Assembly: GCA_945900795.1 (NCBI GenBank)
Contig: CAMDJN010000008.1
Coordinates: 1-40,883 of the forward strand
Origin: Rickettsia typhi
Lineage (GTDB): Bacteria; Pseudomonadota; Alphaproteobacteria; Rickettsiales; UBA1997
Direction of reading: 5' to 3'
DNA: 40,883 nt
How positions within the stretch are numbered: the stretch's first letter is position 1; each line of letters begins with the position of its first letter. The notes beneath the pieces were generated by a model that ran no database searches, was not told where the DNA came from, and was given only the letters and a program-made list of their open reading frames with translations. The translations under genes and the position numbers were made by a program. Below, piece by piece: positions 28,113 through 36,178 of the stretch.

Positions 28113-29531
28113 ATGAAATTTATTTCAACTAGACTAGCAGCTCCAATACTTTCTTTTGAAGATGTTGTATTACAAGGACTTGCCTCTGACGGCGGTTTAT
28201 ATGTCCCAGAATTCTTACCAAAATTCGACCAAAAAGATATTTTGAAGATGAAAAAAATGTCTTACGAAGAGCTATTCTTTGAAGTTACTAGACATTTTGT
28301 TGATTCAGAACTTGATAGCGAATTATACAAAAAAATCATCAAGAAATCTTATCAGAACTTTTCTCATACCGCAATCGCCCCTTTAAAGCAACTGAGTCAC
28401 AACCATTTCCTTCTTGAGCTTTTTCATGGACCAACACTTGCCTTCAAAGATTTCGCCTTACAGTTTTTAGGAAATTTACTAGATCACTTTTTAAGTAAAC
28501 GCCAAGAAAAAATTGTCATTATTGGAGCAACTTCTGGTGACACAGGATCGGCAGCAATACAGGGTTGCATGGCATGTCAGAGTGCGCAGATTTTCATTCT
28601 TCATCCCCACAATCGTGTATCAGAAATCCAAAGAAAACAAATGACTAGCGTCATTGCGGACAATGTTTTCAATATCGCAATTGAAGGAAATTTTGACGAT
28701 TGTCAAAACATGGTAAAACGAATGTTTCTTGAAGAGAATAACGGTCAAAAATTCCTCAAAAACAAACGCATGGTTGCGGTTAATTCCATCAATTTTGCCC
28801 GCATCATGGCACAAATTGTTTACTATTTTTATGCCGCAATTCGCCTTGGTGCAAATGAAGAAAATCCAATCTCATTTTCTGTTCCCACCGGAAATTTTGG
28901 TGATATTTATGCCGGATTCCTAGCAAAAGAGATGGGCCTTTCAATTAACAGACTCATAATCGCAACCAATTCTAATGATATTTTGGTTCGCTTCTTGAAT
29001 CATAATGATTACACGAAAGCACAACTACTTGAAACTATTTCTCCAAGCATGAATATTCAAGTCTCGAGCAACTTTGAAAGACTGCTTTTTGACTTCCATA
29101 AAAAACAAAAATCAGAAGAAAAATTGGAGATCTTGATGAAGGAATTTGAGAGATCTGGAGCTCTAAAAATTGATAGCGGAATCTTGCAGGAAATTCAAAA
29201 AATCTTTTCCGGCTATGCGGTTGATGATGAGACAACAAAAACAATGATTGAAAAAATTTACAACAATACCGGAGAGGTGTTGGATCCTCACACCGCAGTT
29301 GGCGCCCATGCAGCAGAGCAATTCATCGCAAGCAAACATTATCGTGACGAATTTGTGGTAACGTTGGCAACAGCACATCCAGCAAAATTCGGAGAAAGTC
29401 TGGCTAATCTGAACGTTCCAAATCCTACCTTGCCAGTGTTTTTAAAGGATCTTCCAAATCGTAAAGAGCAATTCGAAGTGATCGAAAACGATTTTGAATC
29501 GGTAAAGAACTTTATTGCGACGAAGGTGTAG
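28113..29531 (+). CDS. thrC: Threonine synthase
   Basis: FISTRLAAPILSFEDVVLQGLASDGGLYVPE, LFHGPTLAFKDFALQFLGNLL, ATSGDTGSAAIQG, VPTGNFGDIYAGFLAKEMG. Confidence 0.96.
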   Translation: MKFISTRLAAPILSFEDVVLQGLASDGGLYVPEFLPKFDQKDILKMKKMSYEELFFEVTRHFVDSELDSELYKKIIKKSYQNFSHTAIAPLKQLSHNHFLLELFHGPTLAFKDFALQFLGNLLDHFLSKRQEKIVIIGATSGDTGSAAIQGCMACQSAQIFILHPHNRVSEIQRKQMTSVIADNVFNIAIEGNFDDCQNMVKRMFLEENNGQKFLKNKRMVAVNSINFARIMAQIVYYFYAAIRLGANEENPISFSVPTGNFGDIYAGFLAKEMGLSINRLIIATNSNDILVRFLNHNDYTKAQLLETISPSMNIQVSSNFERLLFDFHKKQKSEEKLEILMKEFERSGALKIDSGILQEIQKIFSGYAVDDETTKTMIEKIYNNTGEVLDPHTAVGAHAAEQFIASKHYRDEFVVTLATAHPAKFGESLANLNVPNPTLPVFLKDLPNRKEQFEVIENDFESVKNFIATKV

Positions 29532-29543
29532 GAACATTAATCC

Positions 29544-30362
29544 TTAGTGCCGCCTCTTTTTTTCACAAAACAACTCTCTGGTTTTGATCGCCTTTGCAAA
29601 ACGTGAAAACGCAAAAAGAGAGGAATAAATGATTCCGTTAAAACCATAAATACAATAGCGTCGAACTAGGTAGGCTTTAAAAAAAGAGATGATCGGGGTA
29701 AGAAATATCTTCGATATTGAAGGGCATTTATTATTTTTTAAAGCGTCATTCGCCTGCATCTGCGAGTAAGAATTAATCTTCTCAATCCAGTGCGAATAAG
29801 ATCTAAAAGATTGGTGATAAATAATATTCTTTAACTGAGAAATTTTTGCAGAATTCTTCTCTTTTAAAATTACTGAATCATGAATTGAGCTACTACTAAA
29901 TGAGGCAAACTCCTTATTGTATAAACGCAATTGGTTGTAGTAATAAGCAGATCTTTTTGGCCTTTCTTCAAAACGAAATTTATTAACAATCTTTACTCTA
30001 AATCCCCAAGATTCTTTTTGTAATTTTTGTAAAAAAATATTACTAATTTCCTCAGCTAATGCCAAAGAAATTTCTTCATCAGCATCAATGTTTAGAATCC
30101 ACTTATTGCGACATTGATTTTCACCAAAAATCTTTTGTAAACCATATCCTCGCCACTCATGAAACATAACCTTAGCACCAGCGCTTACAGCAACTTCACA
30201 GGTATCGTCATCACTACCCGAATCAATTACCAGAATCTCATCCAAAACTTCCGAAGAAATTTTTTTTACCGCTTCTATCACTGATTTAATACGATCAGCC
30301 TCATTTTTCGTGATGATAAAAACTGATAGCTTACCCTCTTTATCCAAAAGATTTTTTTTCAT
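29544..30362 (-). CDS. Glycosyltransferase family 2 (WaaE/KdtX-like, LPS core)
   Basis: LSVFIITKNEADRIKSVIEAVK...DEILVIDSGSDDDTCEVAVSAGAKVMFHEWRGYGLQK...WILNIDADEEIS. Confidence 0.88.
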   Translation of the reverse strand: MKKNLLDKEGKLSVFIITKNEADRIKSVIEAVKKISSEVLDEILVIDSGSDDDTCEVAVSAGAKVMFHEWRGYGLQKIFGENQCRNKWILNIDADEEISLALAEEISNIFLQKLQKESWGFRVKIVNKFRFEERPKRSAYYYNQLRLYNKEFASFSSSSIHDSVILKEKNSAKISQLKNIIYHQSFRSYSHWIEKINSYSQMQANDALKNNKCPSISKIFLTPIISFFKAYLVRRYCIYGFNGIIYSSLFAFSRFAKAIKTRELFCEKKRRH

Positions 30363-30448
30363 AAAAATGGTTGATTTAATAGCGACAAATTAAGAGTTTC
30401 TGTATTCAGTTTTCTGTAAAAAAAATCTACAAAAATTTTTTCAAAATC

Positions 30449-31279
30449 ATGACAACAAAATCAAAAAAATGGAAAATTGCAAGATCAGCTTCAACTTGGA
30501 TCGCCATCGCAGTTGTTATCCTGATTGGCTTTGCAGCATTGGTAGTTCACAACTATAACACTAGGACTTCATTCAAAAACTCTTCCTCGCAAGAATCTTC
30601 CGAACAGAGCGCTCCCGAAAATATTTTAGAACAAAACCCGCAAGACCCAACCAGCGCTGCCGCGACCAAAAACAATGATCCAATCAAAGAGATTCGTGAA
30701 AACAGCAGCATTCTCAAAGTATCACCAAATGATTTTGTAATTGGTGATAGAGCCGCTCCTTTAGTGATGTTTGAATATGCTTCACTATCTTGTCCACATT
30801 GCTCCGCATTTTATCGCGAAACTTTCGAAAAGTTAAAGGAAGAATATATCGACACCAGTAAGGTGCTATTCATATTTCGTCATTTTCCATTAGACCGCCC
30901 TGCCCTAGTTGCAGCAATGTTTGCTACATGCCAGGCGCAAGATAATAAATCAGATTCAACCAAGTTTTACTCAACATTGAAATCATTGTTCAAAGCACAA
31001 GATTCATGGGCTTTCGATTCAAAATTCGATCAAAAATTAGAAGGAATTGCAAGACTGGATGGCATGAGTTCTGAACGCTTCACCCAATGTATTCAAAATC
31101 AAGATTTACAGGATAAAATTCTAACCACGAGAGTAGATGCAGCAAAAACATTACAGATCAAATCCGTTCCAACATTTTTCATCAATGGTGAATCGTTGGA
31201 AGGTTACATTGACTATCTAACAATCAAAAAATTTATCGATAGCAAATTGGTAGAAGCCGGAGAAAAGCAGGGTGAATAG
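30449..31279 (+). CDS. DsbA/Com1-like thioredoxin-fold protein (CPHC active site), membrane-anchored
   Basis: N-terminal TM segment; DFVIGDRAAPLVMFEYASLSCPHCSAFYRETFEKLK..FIFRHFPLD; cis-Pro SVPTFFING. Confidence 0.92.
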   Translation: MTTKSKKWKIARSASTWIAIAVVILIGFAALVVHNYNTRTSFKNSSSQESSEQSAPENILEQNPQDPTSAAATKNNDPIKEIRENSSILKVSPNDFVIGDRAAPLVMFEYASLSCPHCSAFYRETFEKLKEEYIDTSKVLFIFRHFPLDRPALVAAMFATCQAQDNKSDSTKFYSTLKSLFKAQDSWAFDSKFDQKLEGIARLDGMSSERFTQCIQNQDLQDKILTTRVDAAKTLQIKSVPTFFINGESLEGYIDYLTIKKFIDSKLVEAGEKQGE

Positions 31280-32051
31280 TCCAGTCATACAACAAAAACT
31301 AGTTCTAAAAAACTTAACCAAAAATTTTGGCTCAAAATCAGTTCTAAAAGGAATCGATATTTCGGCAAATCAAGGTGAGTCAATCGTTATACTTGGGGGA
31401 TCTGGCAGTGGCAAATCCGTTCTTATTAAAATCATTTCAACACTGATTTCTGCAACATCGGGCAATATCATCATTGATGGAAAGGAAGTAACAAATATCA
31501 GTTCAAGTGAACGTGACAAATTGATGGAAAAATTTGGATTTTTATTTCAGGGAGGAGCGCTATTCGACTCTTTGCCGGTTTGGGAAAATGTTGTCTTTAG
31601 ACTGATCAACCAAAAAAAGATGAACAAAAAAGATGCAAAAGAAATCGCGATTCAAAAATTAAAACTGGTTGGATTAAGCGCCAAAACCGCAGATTTACTA
31701 CCTTCGGAACTTTCTGGTGGCATGCAGAAACGCGCCTCTCTCGCACGAGCAATTGCCAGCAATCCAGAAATTATTTTCTTTGACGAACCCACAACAGGAC
31801 TAGACCCAATCATGGCCGATGTCATAAACGATTTGGTAATTTCAAACTCTAAGCAACTTGGCGCAACTACAATCACCATCACTCACGACATGCACTCTGC
31901 TCGCAAAATTGCTGACAAGATTGCAATGCTTTACGATGGAAAAATCATTTGGTTTGGTAAGGTAGAAGACATGTATTCTTCTGGAAATGAGTATCTAGAA
32001 CAATTCATTCACGGAAGGGTTGAGGGGCCAATTAAGTTCACAACAAATTGA
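31272..32051 (+). CDS. mlaF: ABC transporter ATP-binding protein, MlaF type
   Basis: ILGGSGSGKSVLIKII Walker A, FGFLFQGGALFDSLPVWENVVF, LSGGMQKRASLARAIASNPEIIFFDEPTTGLDPIM. Confidence 0.9.
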   Translation: MNSPVIQQKLVLKNLTKNFGSKSVLKGIDISANQGESIVILGGSGSGKSVLIKIISTLISATSGNIIIDGKEVTNISSSERDKLMEKFGFLFQGGALFDSLPVWENVVFRLINQKKMNKKDAKEIAIQKLKLVGLSAKTADLLPSELSGGMQKRASLARAIASNPEIIFFDEPTTGLDPIMADVINDLVISNSKQLGATTITITHDMHSARKIADKIAMLYDGKIIWFGKVEDMYSSGNEYLEQFIHGRVEGPIKFTTN

Positions 32052-32104
32052 TAGCGGAAGGACCACACCGCGTTAGCTAATAGTGTCCAAGACCAGGGGA
32101 GAAA

Positions 32105-32407
32105 TTACAAAATTTCAACCATCTTGTTACGTGAAGTCAGGCCAGAAGTAATTCTGACCTGACTTTTTTTTACGTCTAAAAATTCAGAAAGAAGCTCAAT
32201 TACAGCTTTATTCGCTTTGCCATCTTCTGGGGGCTGAGTGGTTTTAACGGTGAAATGTCGAAGTCCGAAGAGGTCTTGACCATCTTCGATGACTTCGTTT
32301 TTTTTGGCGTGAGGAGTAACTTTAACGGAGATTTTAAACAATTTAGACCATCTTTTTTGGATCAACCCACTCATCAAACTGAGCTTCAGTAACCAGACCA
32401 GAAGCAA
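32105..32407 (-). CDS. DUF167 (YggU) family protein; start uncertain, overlaps fumC 3' end
   Basis: [76 protein letters not shown]. Confidence 0.85.
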   Translation of the reverse strand: MLLVWLLKLSLMSGLIQKRWSKLFKISVKVTPHAKKNEVIEDGQDLFGLRHFTVKTTQPPEDGKANKAVIELLSEFLDVKKSQVRITSGLTSRNKMVEIL

Positions 32408-33911
32408 GTGCGGCGGCTTTTAATGTAGTTCCTTCCTTGTGAGCTTTTTTGGCAATTTTTGCTGCGTTGTCGTAGCCGATGTAAGGATTTAGTGCGGTTA
32501 CGAGCATCAAAGATTTTTCTAATAATTCGGCGATTCGTTCGTGATTGGCTTCGATTCCGACCAGGCATTGGTCGATAAAACTATTGATTCCGTCGGCCAA
32601 AAGATTGATCGAATTGACGATGTTTGAAATAATCATCGGGCGGAAAACGTTGAGTTCGAAATGACCGTTTGATCCTCCAACTGTAACAGCGACGTGGTTT
32701 CCCATCACCTGGCAAGAAATCATCGTGAGCGCTTCGCATTGAGTCGGATTTACTTTTCCCGGCATAATTGATGAACCAGGCTCGTTTTCAGGAAGTGAGA
32801 TTTCTCCTAGGCCAGAGCGCGGTCCGGAAGCAAGGAAGCGAATGTCGTTAGCAATTTTCATTACTGAAACTGCGAGGGTGTTCAGAGTTCCGGAGAGATT
32901 TACCAGCTCATCATTACAACCCAAAGCCATGAATTTATTGTGATGGGTGTAGAATTTACCTTGTCCGATGTCGTTTTCAGAGTCACCAAGAGCAAGTTTA
33001 AAAAGATTACTTTCGCTAACTTTAAAAAAACCATTCTTAGCCTTAACCCGCGCCATGTCTAGGTTGGCAAGCGCTTGATGCAGATCGTTAATTAGCGAAA
33101 TTTCGGAAATTTTTTCAGCAAATTTTTCAGCAAATTTAGGATGACAGTTAAGTCCGGTGCCAACCGCCGTACCTCCTTGCGCTAAGCAAAGAACCGACAT
33201 CAAAGCCTGAGAAACATTCAAAGCTGCGCAAGATATTTGCGCTTTGTATGCCCCGAATTCTTGCCCCAAAGTTACCGGCGTAGCGTCTTGCGTGTGCGTC
33301 CTGCCTATCTTCACGATGTCTTTGAACTCAGCTTCTTTCTTGGCCAATTCATTGTTGAAGCGAACCAAGGTCGGCAAAAGTTTTTCGTAAGTCAGAAGAA
33401 CTGTCGCCACATGCATTGCGGTTGGGAAGGTGTCATTCGAACTTTGACCCAAATTCACGTGATCGTTTGGATGCACAGGGGACTTGCCTCCACGGATTCC
33501 GCTGACCTTCTCATTCGCAACTGATGCAATCACCTCATTCACATTCATGTTGGTTTGCGTGCCGGAACCAGTTTGCCAAATCACGAGCGGAAAATGATTT
33601 TCGTAAAACCAATCAAACCGCGCTAGGATTGTGTCTACGGCATCAACAATTTTGTCAGCAAGGTCGGGAGAAAACTTTTTAAATTCGTCAGACTGTGGAT
33701 CAGAAGCCATCAACTCTTTACTTGTCAGTGCCGCCGCCTTCTTGATTAACAACATCGCATGAATAACTTCCTTCGGCATTTTTTGCCCAGGATTATTTTG
33801 CTGAATCGGAAAATTCTGGCGTGAACGTTGTGTTTGTGCGGCGTAGTAGGCTTCTGCCGGAACTTGGATTTCACCGAAAGAATCGGATTCAATACGGAAT
33901 GATTGGGTCAT
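32343..33911 (-). CDS. fumC: Class II fumarate hydratase with a ~45-aa internal insertion
   Basis: [90 protein letters not shown]. Confidence 0.96.
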   Translation of the reverse strand: MTQSFRIESDSFGEIQVPAEAYYAAQTQRSRQNFPIQQNNPGQKMPKEVIHAMLLIKKAAALTSKELMASDPQSDEFKKFSPDLADKIVDAVDTILARFDWFYENHFPLVIWQTGSGTQTNMNVNEVIASVANEKVSGIRGGKSPVHPNDHVNLGQSSNDTFPTAMHVATVLLTYEKLLPTLVRFNNELAKKEAEFKDIVKIGRTHTQDATPVTLGQEFGAYKAQISCAALNVSQALMSVLCLAQGGTAVGTGLNCHPKFAEKFAEKISEISLINDLHQALANLDMARVKAKNGFFKVSESNLFKLALGDSENDIGQGKFYTHHNKFMALGCNDELVNLSGTLNTLAVSVMKIANDIRFLASGPRSGLGEISLPENEPGSSIMPGKVNPTQCEALTMISCQVMGNHVAVTVGGSNGHFELNVFRPMIISNIVNSINLLADGINSFIDQCLVGIEANHERIAELLEKSLMLVTALNPYIGYDNAAKIAKKAHKEGTTLKAAALASGLVTEAQFDEWVDPKKMV

Positions 33912-33959
33912 ATTTTGGATTATTTTGATTAAGAGCCAGGTAGGAGTAGGGTTAATGAA

Positions 33960-33980
33960 TTTTCCAGACGGTCTGGAGAA
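33960..33980. promoter_or_regulatory. Dyad TTTTCCAGAC-G-GTCTGGAGAA upstream of fumC
   Basis: Near-perfect inverted repeat about 50 bp upstream of the fumC ATG; operator-like, function unknown. Confidence 0.35.
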
Positions 33981-34162
33981 TTAGAAAATTTTTTTGATGC
34001 AGGTATATCAAGGGTTCCGCGACAAAAGATTGTCAAAAATGAATTTAGAATCTGGTAGCTCTTAGAATAAAGCCTTGTGACTCTAGGTCTCACATTTTTA
34101 AGATTTGTGAAATTCGGTGTTTTTTGATGAATTTGTTTTGTAGGACCCCGCTAATCATAGGC

Positions 34163-35014
34163 TCAACTCGCAGATGAGAGACAAATTTTAAAAAATTCTT
34201 CTGCATCAAGACTGGCTTTGCCAACGAGTAAACCATCAATTCCATCAATTAACAAAATTTCTTTGGAATTTTGTGAAGTTGTTGAACCGCCGTAAAGCAG
34301 GAAAAACTCCTTCACATGAGAAGAAAAATTTTTCTCACAAAATATTCTAATAACTCGCAACATGTCATGAATTTCTTTTTCGGTAGGCGTAACTCCGGTA
34401 CCGATAGACCACACTGGCTCATAGGCTATGATCAATTTTGGAATTTCTAAATTTTGAGGAAGAGATTCAAAAATCTGGTTCAAAACAAAATCAGAATGTT
34501 GTCCTTGAGTACGAATTTCAGCACTCTCACCAACACAAACTATCGGAACCATCTGCTCTTTAATTGCTGCTTCAACTTTTTTTCTAACAATGTTGCTAGC
34601 TTCAGAATGTCCAGATCTTCTTTCGGAATGGCCAAGTATGACATATTCGCAACCTGATTGTCGTAACACGGCAGCACTAACATCTCCCGTGAAGGAACCA
34701 CTTTTTTCATAATGACAATCCTGAGCGCCCAGCATGATGGCACGTTGTTCAATCAAAATCTGACTCAATTCTTCCTCAGAAAAATCTTCAATTGTTTTAT
34801 TTTCGCTTTTTGCGAATACCTCCAGGTCTTTAAAAACTTCCTCCATCAACTCACTGTCGATGTACTCAGCTAATACCGCAGGCGGACAAAGCACTATTTC
34901 AACATCTTGCAATTTGGTAGGATTTTTTGCATATCCCGCAAAGAATCCATTCAACCATTCATCAGCCTCATCAAAATTTTTATTCATCTTCCAATTCGCA
35001 ACAATGATTTTCAT
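34163..35014 (-). CDS. tpiA: Triosephosphate isomerase with ~32-aa insertion
   Basis: MKIIVANWKMNKN, LGAQDCHYEKSGSFTGDVSA, YVILGHSERR, IIAYEPVWSIGTG, LLYGGST. Confidence 0.95.
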   Translation of the reverse strand: MKIIVANWKMNKNFDEADEWLNGFFAGYAKNPTKLQDVEIVLCPPAVLAEYIDSELMEEVFKDLEVFAKSENKTIEDFSEEELSQILIEQRAIMLGAQDCHYEKSGSFTGDVSAAVLRQSGCEYVILGHSERRSGHSEASNIVRKKVEAAIKEQMVPIVCVGESAEIRTQGQHSDFVLNQIFESLPQNLEIPKLIIAYEPVWSIGTGVTPTEKEIHDMLRVIRIFCEKNFSSHVKEFFLLYGGSTTSQNSKEILLIDGIDGLLVGKASLDAEEFFKICLSSAS

Positions 35015-35017
35015 TTT

Positions 35018-36175
35018 TTAAAAAATTATTTTTTCTAATTCGCTTCCAAAGAGCTCATAACGCCAGCCAACAAGCATTTCATTAAATAATTCTCGATTAC
35101 GAATTAATTTTTTAATGTCAGAATTTGTGAGTAAAAGCTGTTCGCTAATATTTAATTTTTTTGCGAAATCTCTCACAAAATCTTTTGCTTTTTGGTAGGC
35201 TTCTTTCTCCTCATCACTATCTTTTTTTACTATTTCTAAACCAGTGAAATCAGAGTCCGCCATATCTTTAAAAACAATTTTTTTCATTTCCTCAATCATC
35301 AAAACATCCAATTTTAACATAGAAAAATTGTAATCATGGGGAGACTTCGCGATTCTTTCTATCACCTCATCACCTAGTAAATGACGCCTCGGAACATCAA
35401 TTTTTTGCGCCCACACCTCACGACAGAGGATAAGATTTTTTATGTAAGAAATTTGTTTTTGATCTTTATTACGAAAGGAAAAATTTTTAAACAAATTATC
35501 GCCGGATTGCGTCATGGCACTATTAACAAAATTTTCCATCTCTTCAGAAAACCAATGTGGTCGATTATGTTTAACTAAAATTTCATGCAATTTTTCATAA
35601 ATATCTTCTAAGAAGGCCACGTCAAGCGCTGCGTATTCTATCTGCCTGTCGCTTAGTGGCCGCCTCTGCCAATCGCTTCTTTGCTGTTTTTTATCTAATA
35701 TTTTACCAACAAAATCTTCAACTAAACGCGCATATCCAACATTAAAACCAATACCACACAGATTTGCCATAACCTGTGTATCAACAATATTACATGGAAC
35801 AACACCAGACTTCTGATAAAAAATTTGTAAATCCTGCCTTGATGAATGGATGATTTTTGTAATGTCCGGATTGGAAATAATCTTTAGTAACTCAGTGATA
35901 TCAACATCAGACAAGCAATCGATGATAAAAAATTCTTTTTTGCATTCACTATTTTTTGACTCATTTTTTGACTCATTTTTTGACTCATTTTTTGACTCTG
36001 GGGAAAGTGCAATTTGGATAATGGAAAGTATGGGATAATACGTCCTTTCCCTAGTAAACTCAGTGTCTATCGCAATGATTTGTCTGACCTTGATAAGCGT
36101 GATTAGGTTATTTAAAACATCTTGAGATGTTATGTAGCAAATGGGTATTGATAACTCTTTTTTTTTGACAGACAT
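35018..36175 (-). CDS. rnd: Ribonuclease D
   Basis: IIAIDTEFTRERTYYPILSIIQIA, KIIHSSRQDLQIFY, VDTQVMANLCGIGFNVGYARLVEDFVG, DWQRRPLSDRQIEYAALDVAFL. Confidence 0.95.
   Translation of the reverse strand: MSVKKKELSIPICYITSQDVLNNLITLIKVRQIIAIDTEFTRERTYYPILSIIQIALSPESKNESKNESKNESKNSECKKEFFIIDCLSDVDITELLKIISNPDITKIIHSSRQDLQIFYQKSGVVPCNIVDTQVMANLCGIGFNVGYARLVEDFVGKILDKKQQRSDWQRRPLSDRQIEYAALDVAFLEDIYEKLHEILVKHNRPHWFSEEMENFVNSAMTQSGDNLFKNFSFRNKDQKQISYIKNLILCREVWAQKIDVPRRHLLGDEVIERIAKSPHDYNFSMLKLDVLMIEEMKKIVFKDMADSDFTGLEIVKKDSDEEKEAYQKAKDFVRDFAKKLNISEQLLLTNSDIKKLIRNRELFNEMLVGWRYELFGSELEKIIF
35952..35998 (+). repeat. 12-bp tandem repeat (TTTTTTGACTCA x ~4) in rnd, encoding (SKNE)n
   Basis: Four consecutive near-identical units read directly. 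Confidence 0.95.
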
Positions 36176-36178
36176 TGA

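Noticed and set aside
32386-33524. ORFs 32386..32568 (-) and 33237..33524 (+) within fumC
   Set aside because: Overlap a clear FumC coding frame; codon-shadow ORFs.
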